Origin: DASQFQ01 sp963730115
GTDB taxonomy: Bacteria; Actinomycetota; Thermoleophilia; Solirubrobacterales; Solirubrobacteraceae
Reading direction: 5' to 3'
DNA length: 64,000 bases
NCBI GenBank assembly: GCA_963730115.1
Contig: CAVSQM010000012.1
Span: 186,001 to 250,000, forward strand
A program made the translations under genes and the position numbers. Under the pieces are notes generated by a model. That model searched no databases. It was given only the letters and a program-made list of their open reading frames with translations, and was not told where the DNA came from. Of this stretch, positions 16,636-24,881 are shown piece after piece (within the stretch, counting starts at the first letter, position 1; every line of letters begins with the position of its first letter).

Positions 16636-17707
16636 GCGCGCTCAGGTCGGCCGCGTAGCCGACCGTCTCCTCGTAGGTGGCGAGCCCGTGGGCGTCGCGG
16701 CGCCGGTGGTAGCCCGGCAGCGCGTCCGCGTCGCCGTTCAGCGAGCCGACGACGGCCTCGGCCAGGAACGTGGCGTGGACGCCCGCCATGTCCATGCCCT
16801 CGCCGCTCCACGGGTCCTGGTGCATCCCGGCGTCCCCGACCAGCGCCCAGCCGGGCCCGTGCGGCACGCGCACGTAGCTGCGCTCCGGCCCGCAGCCCGC
16901 CAGCCGGCCGGCGGGCTGGGCCGCGGCGACCCGCGGCGCGAGCCCGAGGTGGCGGTCGATCCGCTCGGCGTATCCGGCGTCGAGGTCGCGGCGCAGGCGC
17001 GCGAACGTGTCCAGGTTGACCGAGACCGCGACGCAGGTCAGCCCGGCGTCGCTCGGGAAGACGTAGGCGATCTCGTCGCCCAGGAGCGAGAACTCGGCGG
17101 CGTCGGGGGCCCCGCCGCCAGGGCTCGCGAAGCCGGCGAGATAGCGGTAGTAGAGCGCTCGGAGCGGCGGCGTCTGCTGCTCGACCTCGGCCGCGACCTT
17201 GCGCGCAACCAGCGAATGGCGGCCGTCCGCACCGACGACGACCTCCGCGCGCGCCGCCCTGCCGTCGGCGAGCTGCACGCCGGTGACGCGCTCCCCGTCC
17301 CACAGCAGATCGACCACGGAGGCGCGCTCGGCGACATCGACGCTGTCCTCAGCGAGCGCTCGCTGGAGCAGGAGGAAGTCGAGCGGCGCCCGCCGCACCG
17401 ACAGGCAGTAGCCGACCGTGCCGGGGTCCTGCGGCGGCCCCTCCGCCGGCTCCGCGCCGCCGTCGCTGTAGTTGAGCTCACGAGCGAGTGGCGGCGCACC
17501 GAGCGCGAGCACGGCGTCGAGCACCCCGAGCCGCTCGAGCACGCCGACCATCCCGGCCCCGCGGAAGAAGTGCGTCGACGGCGTCGTGCTCGGGAAGCGG
17601 GCACGATCGAGGAGCAGCACGGAGACGCCGGCGGCGCCGAGCAGGGCGGCGAGGGTCGAGCCCGCGACCCGGGCGCCGACGACGATCACGTCGTAGCGGT
17701 CGCGCAC
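16625..17707 (-). CDS. FAD-dependent oxidoreductase, geranylgeranyl-reductase-like
   Basis: 360-residue flavoprotein of the PHBH/geranylgeranyl reductase group. The N-terminal dinucleotide motif is DVIVVGARVAGSTLAALLGA followed by LLLDRARFP. The central motif is VVGADGRHSLVARKV. The FAD ribityl motif is WALVGDAGMHQDPWSGEGM. No membrane anchor. It is the last gene of the leftward operon that carries glycerol kinase-like and GlpD-like genes, six bases after the kinase stop. Substrate is not evident: polyprenyl reductase-type or aromatic monooxygenase-type activities are both possible. Confidence 0.85.
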   Translation of the reverse strand: MRDRYDVIVVGARVAGSTLAALLGAAGVSVLLLDRARFPSTTPSTHFFRGAGMVGVLERLGVLDAVLALGAPPLARELNYSDGGAEPAEGPPQDPGTVGYCLSVRRAPLDFLLLQRALAEDSVDVAERASVVDLLWDGERVTGVQLADGRAARAEVVVGADGRHSLVARKVAAEVEQQTPPLRALYYRYLAGFASPGGGAPDAAEFSLLGDEIAYVFPSDAGLTCVAVSVNLDTFARLRRDLDAGYAERIDRHLGLAPRVAAAQPAGRLAGCGPERSYVRVPHGPGWALVGDAGMHQDPWSGEGMDMAGVHATFLAEAVVGSLNGDADALPGYHRRRDAHGLATYEETVGYAADLSALSR

Positions 17708-17713
17708 CGCCCC

Positions 17714-19135
17714 TCACTCCTGGCGCGCGTACGCCGCGGTCAGCTCGCGGGCGGCGGCCCAGCGCTCGCGCTCGGCGTCGCGCGCGGACTCGGCCAGGGC
17801 CGGCTCGGCGCACAGGTCGAGCGGGACCTGGGGCAGCGAGTCCGGTCCCGCCCACAGGCCGGCGGCGAGGCCGGCCAGGGTGGCGGCGCCGAGCGCGGTC
17901 GAGTCGGCGCGAGCGGTGCGGAGGACGGCGACGCCGGTGAGGTCGGCGAGGCGCTGGACGATCCAGTCCGAGCGCGAGAGCCCGCCGTCGACCCACAGCT
18001 CCTCGAAGGCCACGTCCATGGCGTCCATCGCGTCGGCGACCTGGTGGAGGATGCCGTCGATCACCGCGCGTGCGAGGTCGGCGCGGCTGGAGCTGAGGCT
18101 GAGGCCGAGCACGGCGCCGCGCGCGGCCGCGTCCCAGGTCGGGCTGCCCAGGCCCTGGAGCGCGGGGACGACGACGACGTCGCCGGCGCCTGACTCGCGC
18201 AGCAGCGCGTCGAGCTCCGGCCCGGCAGGGAGCGCTCCGATGCGCGCGAACCAGTCGGCGGCCGCGCCCGCGGTGGGGATGAAGCCCTCGAGCGCGTAGC
18301 TGGTGCGTCCCTCGCGGCGCCAGGCGGTCGAGGCGAGGATGCCCGGCGGCGGGGCGGGGCGCTCCTCCCCCGCCTGGGCGAGCACGAAGGCGCCGGTGCC
18401 GAGCGTCACCTTCGCGGTGCCGGGCTCCCAGCACCGGAGCCCGAACAGCGACGCCTGCTGGTCCCCGACCGCCGCGCGGACGGGGACGCCGGCGATCTCG
18501 GCGTCGATGGCGTCGGAGTCGACGATCGGCGGCAGCAGCCCGCGCGGGATGCCGAACAGCTCGAGCAGCTCGTCGTCCCAGTCGCCGCCGCCGAGCGGGC
18601 ACAGGAGCGAGCGGGCGGCGTTGCCGGCGTCCGACACGTGCACGCCGCCGAGGCGGGCGAGCAGCCAGGACGCGACGTCGCCGTAGGCGAGGTCGCCATC
18701 CACCTGATCGAGCAGCCAGCGCAGCTTCGTCGCCGGGAAGGTCGCGTCGAGCTCGAGCCCGGTGCGCTCGCGCACCAGCGCCGCGTGCTCGCGGAGCTCG
18801 GCGCAAGCCGCGTCGGTCCGCCGGTCCTGCCACACGATCGCGGGATGGACGGGCCGGAGCGAATCGCGCTCCCAGACCACGAACGTCTCGGTCTGGTTGG
18901 CGATGCCGAGAGCGGCCACGTCGCCCGGGCTCGCGCCGGCCGTGGAGAGCGCCCCGGCGATCGCGCGCTCCGCCGAGGCGGCGAGCGCCTCCGCGTCCTG
19001 CTCCACGAGGCCGGGAGCGGGGAACGAGGAGGCGACCGCAACGGACGCGACGCCACGCTCGCGCAGGTCGTCGTCGAGCGCCACGCAGCGCGTGCTGGAG
19101 GTGCCCTGGTCGAGCCCGAGGACGAGCCGGCTCAC
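17714..19135 (-). CDS. glpK: Glycerol kinase-like FGGY kinase
   Basis: 473-residue sugar/polyol kinase closest in pattern to glycerol kinase. The N-terminal phosphate loop is LVLGLDQGTSSTRCVALDDD. The family's IANQTETFVVWERDSLRPVH and IVWQDRRT are the GlpK-type substrate block. The second ATPase domain has VTLGTGAFVLA and LWVDGGLSRSDWIVQRLADL. Expected reaction is glycerol to glycerol-3-phosphate, feeding the GlpD-like oxidase whose gene overlaps it (stop 19132, start 19135). Slightly shorter than the usual 490-500 residues. A second FGGY kinase two genes upstream makes the exact substrate less certain. Confidence 0.85.
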   Translation of the reverse strand: MSRLVLGLDQGTSSTRCVALDDDLRERGVASVAVASSFPAPGLVEQDAEALAASAERAIAGALSTAGASPGDVAALGIANQTETFVVWERDSLRPVHPAIVWQDRRTDAACAELREHAALVRERTGLELDATFPATKLRWLLDQVDGDLAYGDVASWLLARLGGVHVSDAGNAARSLLCPLGGGDWDDELLELFGIPRGLLPPIVDSDAIDAEIAGVPVRAAVGDQQASLFGLRCWEPGTAKVTLGTGAFVLAQAGEERPAPPPGILASTAWRREGRTSYALEGFIPTAGAAADWFARIGALPAGPELDALLRESGAGDVVVVPALQGLGSPTWDAAARGAVLGLSLSSSRADLARAVIDGILHQVADAMDAMDVAFEELWVDGGLSRSDWIVQRLADLTGVAVLRTARADSTALGAATLAGLAAGLWAGPDSLPQVPLDLCAEPALAESARDAERERWAAARELTAAYARQE

Positions 19136-20715
19136 CGGCGCACCGGGGCGCCGGCGCGCTCGGCGAGCGTCCCGCGATAGGCCTCGAGCGCCCGGCCGTC
19201 CTCGCGCTCGGCCTCGGCGGCCCGGCCGGCGGCGACCCGCGCCTGCCAGCCCTCGATCTCCTGCTGCGTGCGGTCGGGCGACCAGTCGAGCACGCCGGCC
19301 ATCAGCTCGGCCGCGGGCCCCGCCGCGCGCAGGCCGCGGTCATGGGCCGTGAGCGCGAGCCGGGTGCGCCGCTCGAGCACGTCCTCCAGGTGCAGCGCGC
19401 CCTCGTGCGTGCACGCGTGGACGACCTCGGCGCGCAGATGCCCGTCGCCGCCTTCGAGCGGGCCGGCGAGGTCGGGTTGATCGTCGATGAGCGCGACGAG
19501 CTCGGTCGACAGGGCGCCGTAGCGGCGGAGCGGGCCGTGGGTGGGCAGCGTGCCCCTCGCGCCCGCGCCGAGCAGCGGCACGTCGCGCGTCACCGACGCG
19601 GTGCGGACGCCGAGCGCCGACGCCACCGCGTCGATCAGGTCGGCCGCCATCACGCGGTAGGTCGTGTACTTGCCGCCCGCGATCGTGGTGAGCCGCGGCG
19701 CCGGCGACTCGACCACGTGCCGGCGGCTGATCTTCGTCGTGTCCGAGCGCGCCGCCTCGGCGATCAGCGGGCGCAGGCCGACCGTGACGCCGTGGACGTC
19801 CTCGCGCCGCAGCGGCTCGGCGAGCAGCGCGTTGGTCTTGGCGAGCAGGTAGTCGATGTCCGCGCCCGTGGCGACCGGCCGGTCGGGCCCACCACTCCAC
19901 GGCGTGTCGGTGTCGCCGATCAGCCAGCCGCCCTGCCACGGGATCACGAACAGGACGCTCTTCTCGGTGCGGGCGAGCACGCCGGTCTCCATCGGGATGC
20001 GCTCGCGCGGGACGAAGACGTGGATGCCCTTCGAGTGCACGTTGCGCCACGCGGACCGCCCGCCCGCCAGCTCGCGCAGGCCGTCGGTCCACGCGCCGAC
20101 GGCGCCCGCGACGTGGCGGGCACGCAGCAGCAGCGGCTCCCCCGTCTCCTCGTCGACCGCCTCGACCTCGCCCGGTGCGCGGAAGCCCGTGACCCGCACG
20201 CGGGTGGCGATGTGCGCGCCGTGCGCGGCGGCGGTCCGCGCCACGACGGCGACCATCTTCGCGTCGTCCTCGAGCGCGTCGTGGAACTGCACGGCGCCGA
20301 CGAGCGCGTCGTCGCGGAGCGCGGGCGCCTCGGCGAGCGCGCGGCGGCGGCTGAGGTGGCGGTGCCGGGGCACCGAGCTCGTACCGCCGAGTGAGTCGTA
20401 GAGCACGAGGCCGGCGCCGAGGTAGGCGCGCTCCCAGGCGCGCCCGCGCAGGGGCCACAGGAACGGCACGGGCTCCACCAGGTGCGGGGCGAGCCGCGTG
20501 AGCAGCAGCTCGCGCTCGCGGAGCGCCTCGCGCACGAGCCCGATGTCGCCCATCTCGAGGTAGCGCAGCCCGCCGTGGATCAGCTTGCTCGACGCGCTCG
20601 ACGTGCCCGCCGCGAGGTCGCGCGCCTCGACGAGCCCGACCCGCAGCCCACGCGTGGCGGCGTCGAGCGCCGCGCCCGCGCCGGTGATGCCGCCTCCCAC
20701 GATGAGCACGTCCAA
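19132..20715 (-). CDS. glpD: FAD-dependent glycerol-3-phosphate dehydrogenase-like enzyme
   Basis: About 527 residues from TTG 20715. The FAD motif is DVLIVGGGITGAGAALDAA and the GlpD signature SSKLIHGGLRYLEMGDIGLV is present, as is the C-terminal GlpD cap (VHACTHEGALHLEDVLERR). It oxidises glycerol-3-phosphate, or a related polyol phosphate, and passes electrons to quinones at the membrane. The start is unsure: codons upstream in this frame still read like GlpD (RLTAAIEAATGDLDV), and an ATG at 20798 in another frame overlaps the previous stop as TGATG. A frame break within 20716-20798 would explain both. Confidence 0.87.
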   Translation of the reverse strand: MDVLIVGGGITGAGAALDAATRGLRVGLVEARDLAAGTSSASSKLIHGGLRYLEMGDIGLVREALRERELLLTRLAPHLVEPVPFLWPLRGRAWERAYLGAGLVLYDSLGGTSSVPRHRHLSRRRALAEAPALRDDALVGAVQFHDALEDDAKMVAVVARTAAAHGAHIATRVRVTGFRAPGEVEAVDEETGEPLLLRARHVAGAVGAWTDGLRELAGGRSAWRNVHSKGIHVFVPRERIPMETGVLARTEKSVLFVIPWQGGWLIGDTDTPWSGGPDRPVATGADIDYLLAKTNALLAEPLRREDVHGVTVGLRPLIAEAARSDTTKISRRHVVESPAPRLTTIAGGKYTTYRVMAADLIDAVASALGVRTASVTRDVPLLGAGARGTLPTHGPLRRYGALSTELVALIDDQPDLAGPLEGGDGHLRAEVVHACTHEGALHLEDVLERRTRLALTAHDRGLRAAGPAAELMAGVLDWSPDRTQQEIEGWQARVAAGRAAEAEREDGRALEAYRGTLAERAGAPVRR

Positions 20716-20797
20716 GTCCCCGGTCGCGGCCTCGATGGCCGCCGTGAGGCGATGGCCCGGCGGCGAGAGGCCGCCGCGTTGCGGGCGCCGCCGGCCA

Positions 20798-22304
20798 TCA
20801 CACCGACCCGTTGAAGAGCGGCCTCAGCGCGTCGTACAGCTGCCGGTGCCGCGCGTGCAGGTCGTCGTACACGCCGCGCAGCTCGGGGTCCGGCTCGACC
20901 CTCGCCTCTCGACGGCACGCCATCGCGAGCCCTGCGGCCGACACCGACTCGTGCAGCCCCGCGCCCGCCGCCGCCAGCATCGCCGCGCCGCGGGCGGTGG
21001 TCTCGACGTCCTCCGGGCGGCAGACCGGCAGGCCCGTCACGTGCGCCCGCAGCTCGAGCAGGAGGCGGCCGTGGGCGCCACCGCCGACGCAGACGACCTC
21101 GCTCGGCGCGTGGCCGGCGCCGGCGATCGCCTCGATGACGTCGCGCAGCGCGTGCGCGTTGCCCTCGAGCAGCGCGCGCGCCAGGTGCGCCCGGCCGTGG
21201 GAGGCGGTCACGCCGAACCAGCCGGCGCGCGCGTTGGCGTTCCACTCCGGCGCCATCGCTCCCGCGAGCGCGGGCAGCCAGAGGACGCCGTCCGCGCCCG
21301 GCGGGGCCGACTCCGCCAGCGCGTTCAGCAGCTCGTAGACGTCGGCGCCGCTCTCGGTCGCGCGCACCGCCTCGAGCCCGCCGAGCTCGTCGCGGAACCA
21401 GCGGTAGGCGCCGCCCGACAGCCAGCCGGGGTTCTCGAGCAGCCACGTGTCGGGGTCGGCGTGGGGATGGAGCTCGACCACGCCGGTCGGGTCGTGGGCG
21501 GGCTCGCCGACGACCGCGCACACCGGCTCGGCGGTGCCGAGGACGTCGCAGACCACGCCCGGCTCGACGACGCCGGCGCCGAGCGTCGCCGCCATCTCGT
21601 CGCCCGCGCCGAGCACGACCTGGGTGTTCGAGTCGAGGCCGGTCGCCTCGCACAGCCATTCGAGCACCGGGCCGAGCACGGCGTCCGACCGCCGCAACTC
21701 CGGCAGCCGGTCGACCTCGACGCCGAACGCCTCGCACGCCTCCTCCGACCACGAGTGCTCGCGCGGGTCGAGCACGCCGGTCGAGGAGCCGTTCGATGCG
21801 TCCACCGCCAGCTCGCCCGACACCCGCCACGCCACCCACGAGCCCGGGCGGCGCGAACACGGCGGCCTCGCCGTACGCCTCGGGCTCGTTGCGCGCCAGC
21901 CAGGCAATCTTCGGCGCGATGTGCCCCGGGTCGATGTTGCAGCCGGTCAGCTCGCGCAGCCGGTCGCGGTCGATCCGCTCAGCGGCCGCCTCGCACTCCT
22001 CGCCCGCGCGCCGGTCGCACCAGATGAGCGCCGGGCGGAGGGGCTCGCCGTCGGCGCCGGCGGCCACCATCCCGTCGAGCTGGGAGCCGAACGACAGCGC
22101 CACGATCTCGCGGCCCGCGGTCGCCTCGCGCACCGACTTCAACGTCTGCACGAGCGCCTTGGTCCACTCCCCCGGGTCCTGCTCGGCCCACCCCGCCCGC
22201 GGATACGACAGCGCGTGCGGGGCGTACGCCGTCGCCACCAGCGTCCCGTCCGGCTCGAGCGCCTGCGCGCACGTGCCCTGCGAGCCGACGTCGACGCCGA
22301 CCAC
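20798..22304 (-). CDS. FGGY-family carbohydrate/polyol kinase, frame broken by one extra base
   Basis: Xylulokinase-like kinase. The N-terminal half has VGVDVGSQGTCAQALEPDG, WAEQDPGEWTKALVQTL and LIWCDRRAGEECEAAAER. The C-terminal half has VVLGAGDEMAATLGAG, WLPALAGAMAPEWNANARA and VVCVGGGAHGRLLLELRA. The halves are in different frames; removing one base at 21843-21848 joins FAPPG to SWVAWRVSGEL and gives about 502 residues. The substrate is probably a sugar or sugar alcohol. GTG 22304 was chosen, but a CTG at 22322 that overlaps the GntR stop as CTGA would give a more typical N-terminus (TDAPLVVGVDVG). It sits between the GntR and GlpD-like genes. Confidence 0.83.
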
Positions 22305-22318
22305 AAGCGGCGCGTCGG

Positions 22319-23053
22319 TCAGCGGTCCCCCTCGGCGCCCGGCCCGCGGCGGACGAGCGTGAAGGTGAAGGCGTCGGCAAGGTGATGCTCGCGTGACACG
22401 AGCACGGCGATCCCGTCCGCGGTGCGGTCGACCTGGTCGATGGTGAGCAGCATCGTCCCCGACGGGACGTCCAGCCGCCTGGCCACCTCACCGTCGGCGT
22501 TCCACGGCGTGAGCTCCGCCACCCCGTGGTCGACCGCCAGCCCGCGCTCCGCCAGCGCGGCGTAGATCGAGCCGACCTCGTGCAGATCCTCGGGCGCGAT
22601 GTGGTCGACCCGGCACCAGTCGGTGACGTCGACGACCCGCCGGCCGTCCGCGGTGCGCACGCGCCGCAGCACGCCGACCGGCGCGCCCTCGTCCACGCCC
22701 AGGATCTCCGCCACCGCTGAAGGCGCCGCCTCCACCGCGGCGCTCGCTTCCTCGGTGCCCGGCGACAGCCCGGTGCCGGCGATCATCGAGGAGACGCCGA
22801 AGTTGCGCCCGAGGTCGCTCGGCAGCGCCGGCCGGTGCGTGACGTAGGTGCCCGAGCCGTGCAGGCGGCGGACGTAGCCCTCCTCCTCGAGCAGCGTGAT
22901 CGCCGCCCGCATCGACGAGCGCGAGACCGTCTCCTGCCGAGCCAGCTCAGGCTCGGACGGCATCCGCTCGCCCGGCCGCCACTCGCCGGCGTGGATCCGC
23001 TGGCGCAGTCCCTGGGCGAGGCTGTGGCGCAGCGACCGGCGCACGGTGGTCAC
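22319..23053 (-). CDS. GntR/HutC-family regulator with UTRA domain
   Basis: 244-residue repressor. The winged HTH is at residues about 8-72 (LRQRIHAGEWRPGERMPSEP, then ETVSRSSMRAAI and YVRRLHGSGTYV). A UTRA ligand-binding domain covers about 95-240 (GVLRRVRTADGRRVVDVTDW, then GTMLLTIDQVDR). UTRA proteins sense sugars, amino acids or phosphorylated intermediates. GTG 23053 overlaps the Zn-dehydrogenase stop as GTGA, so it is inside the operon it probably controls. A perfect 15-base palindrome in the divergent promoter (24148-24162) is the likely operator. Confidence 0.88.
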   Translation of the reverse strand: MTTVRRSLRHSLAQGLRQRIHAGEWRPGERMPSEPELARQETVSRSSMRAAITLLEEEGYVRRLHGSGTYVTHRPALPSDLGRNFGVSSMIAGTGLSPGTEEASAAVEAAPSAVAEILGVDEGAPVGVLRRVRTADGRRVVDVTDWCRVDHIAPEDLHEVGSIYAALAERGLAVDHGVAELTPWNADGEVARRLDVPSGTMLLTIDQVDRTADGIAVLVSREHHLADAFTFTLVRRGPGAEGDR

Positions 23054-24109
23054 GGAGCGACGACGACCTTGAGCGCCTCGCCGGCGCGGATGCGCGGGAA
23101 GGCATCCGGCGTCTCGTCGAGCCCGATCACGTCGGAGACCACGGAGCGGATGCCGCCCGCGTCGGCGGCGAGCATGTCGAGCGCCGCCACCTGGTCGCGG
23201 TGCCGCGACGCGTAGGAGCCGTGGACCTGGACCTCCTTGTAGTGGAGGACGTTGGAGGGGAAGTTGATGTGCGTGGTCCCCTTCGGCAGCCCGCCGAAGA
23301 ACAGCACCCGCCCGCGCGGGGCGGCCATCTCCATCGCCTCCTCCTGGGCGGCGTCGCTCGAGCAGGCGACGATCACGACGTCGGCCCCGAAGCCGTCGGT
23401 CGCGCGCGAGATCGCGGCGACGCCGTCCTCCTGCTCGGTGTCGACGTAGGCCACCCGGTCGTCGCCGACGATCGCGTGCGCCAGCTCGAGCCGCCGCGCC
23501 GCGCGCTCGAGCAGCAGCACCTGGCCGGCGCCCTGCAGCCGCGCGAGTGCCACGTGCGCGGTGCCGACCGGCCCGGCGCCGATCACGACCACGACGTCGT
23601 CGAGGCCGATCGCGATGTCCTTGTGGCCGCAGATCACGTCCGACAGCGGGTCGGCGAACGTCGCGTGCTCGGGCGACAGCCCGTCGGGGATGCGGAACAG
23701 GTTCTTCAGCGCGATGTTCGGGATGACCACGCGCTCCGCGTACGCGCCGGGGTGGTCGAAGCCCATCAGCTCGCCGTCCAGGCAGAGGTTCTCCGCGCCG
23801 CCGCGGCACATCCGGCAGCGGCCGCACCACAGCGTCGAGATGCAGTGGACGGCGTCGCCGACCGAGATGCCGCCCGCCGCCACCTCCTCCTCGGCGCGCG
23901 GGCCGATCTCGACCACCTCGCCGGAGATCTCGTGGCCGAGCACCCACGGCGCCTCGATGCGGCGGTCGCCGTTGTAGAAGGAGCGCACGTCGGTGCCGCA
24001 GACGCCACACGCGAGCACGTGCAAGCAGCACGCCGTCCTCGGGGCAGACCGCGTCGGGCGCAGTGCCGACGTCCATCGTCCCAGGCCCGTTCCAGATCGC
24101 TGCGCGCAC
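23050..24109 (-). CDS. Zinc-dependent alcohol/polyol dehydrogenase, frame broken by one extra base
   Basis: Medium-chain dehydrogenase of the sorbitol/threonine dehydrogenase type. GTG 24109 follows a strong ribosome site GGAGGAG. The catalytic zinc ligands lie in ACGVCGTD and LGHEISGEVVEIG. The structural zinc has four cysteines in CGRCRMCRGGAENLC and the nearby stretch. The NAD loop is VVVIGAGPVGTAHVALARLQ. The first 28 codons are in a second frame; removing one base near 24025 joins PEDGVLL to HVLACGVCG. The full protein is about 353 residues. It is the first gene of the leftward operon with GntR, FGGY kinase, GlpD-like and GlpK-like genes, so a sugar alcohol is the likely substrate. Confidence 0.85.
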
Positions 24110-24147
24110 TGCTCCTCCTCCGCTGGCTCGACCGCTGCTAGCGTACC

Positions 24148-24162
24148 AGTTGTCGGACAACT
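24148..24162. promoter_or_regulatory. 15-bp palindromic operator, AGTTGTC-G-GACAACT
   Basis: A perfect inverted repeat with a single central base sits in the 85-base gap between the divergent Zn-dehydrogenase (start 24109) and TIM-barrel gene (start 24195). Form TTGTC-N-GACAA fits the T-x-GT-...-AC-x-A pattern of GntR-family operators. The closest regulator gene is the UTRA-type GntR at 22319-23053. The same core recurs at 26474-26484 before the permease, and a two-base-spacer version at 35110-35127. Confidence 0.65.
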
Positions 24163-24194
24163 CGCCCCGGGAATCGGAAGCTCAGGAGCCCTGA

Positions 24195-24872
24195 ATGATC
24201 GAGTTCATCTTCATGCTCACCCGCGACGACGTGACGCTGAAAGACGCGCGCGAGGTCTACGCCTCGATCGCCGAAACGGGCGTGCGCCACGTCGGCTGCA
24301 AGGACGTCGGGCTGCCGACCGAAGAGCTCAAGGCGCTGATGGACGACATCCGCTCCAACGGCCACGAGACCTGGATCGAGGTCGTGTCCGAGACTGAGGA
24401 GGACACGCTCGCCTCCGCCCGCGCCGCCGCCGAGATCCGCCCCGACCATCTGATCGGCGGCACGCTGATCGAGCCGGTGCAGGAGATCCTCGCGGGCACG
24501 GGGGTGAAGTTCTGGCCCTACGTCGGCCAGATCGTCGGCCACCCCTGCCTGCTGCGCGGCACGATCGACGAGATCGTCGCCGACACGAGGCGCGCCGCCG
24601 AGCTCGGCGTCGACGGCATCAACCTGCTCGCCTACCGCTACGACCAGGACGTCGAGGCGCTCGTGCGCGCCGTCGTCGGCGCCAGCGACCTCCCCGTCAT
24701 CTGCGCCGGCTCCGTCGACTCGCTGGAGCGCATCCGCGCGCTCGAGGCGGCCGGCGCCTGGGCCTTCACGATCGGCACCGCCGCGCTCGACGGCGTGCTC
24801 GTGGAGAACACGCCGCTGAGCGGGCAGTTGGAGGCGGCGCTCGAAGCCGCCGGGGCGAGCGCCCCCGCCTAA
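24195..24872 (+). CDS. HisA/TrpC-like TIM-barrel protein of unknown substrate
   Basis: 225-residue single (beta/alpha)8 barrel. Strand ends are recognisable: MIEFIFMLTRDDVT, VRHVGCKDVGLP, TWIEVVSETEE, LIGGTLI, FWPYVGQIVGHPCLLRG and GINLLAYRYDQD. The closing phosphate-binding pair, VICAGSVDSLERIRALEAAG with AFTIGTAALDG, resembles HisA, TrpC and NanE enzymes, implying a phosphorylated substrate. ATG 24195 has CAGGAG nine bases upstream. It shares the divergent palindromic operator with the polyol-type operon, so it may act as an isomerase or epimerase on the phosphorylated product of that pathway. I do not recognise a specific family. Confidence 0.7.
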   Translation: MIEFIFMLTRDDVTLKDAREVYASIAETGVRHVGCKDVGLPTEELKALMDDIRSNGHETWIEVVSETEEDTLASARAAAEIRPDHLIGGTLIEPVQEILAGTGVKFWPYVGQIVGHPCLLRGTIDEIVADTRRAAELGVDGINLLAYRYDQDVEALVRAVVGASDLPVICAGSVDSLERIRALEAAGAWAFTIGTAALDGVLVENTPLSGQLEAALEAAGASAPA

Positions 24873-24881
24873 GCGGGGGCG
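24860..24881. terminator. Bidirectional terminator with stop codons in its tetraloop
   Basis: A perfect nine-base-pair GC stem (CGCCCCCGC / GCGGGGGCG) encloses the tetraloop CTAA at 24869-24872. The loop holds the TAA of the rightward TIM-barrel gene and, on the other strand, the TAG of the leftward permease gene. There is no U-tract on either side, so it would be an intrinsic-like or Rho-assisted terminator serving both converging transcripts. Confidence 0.6.
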
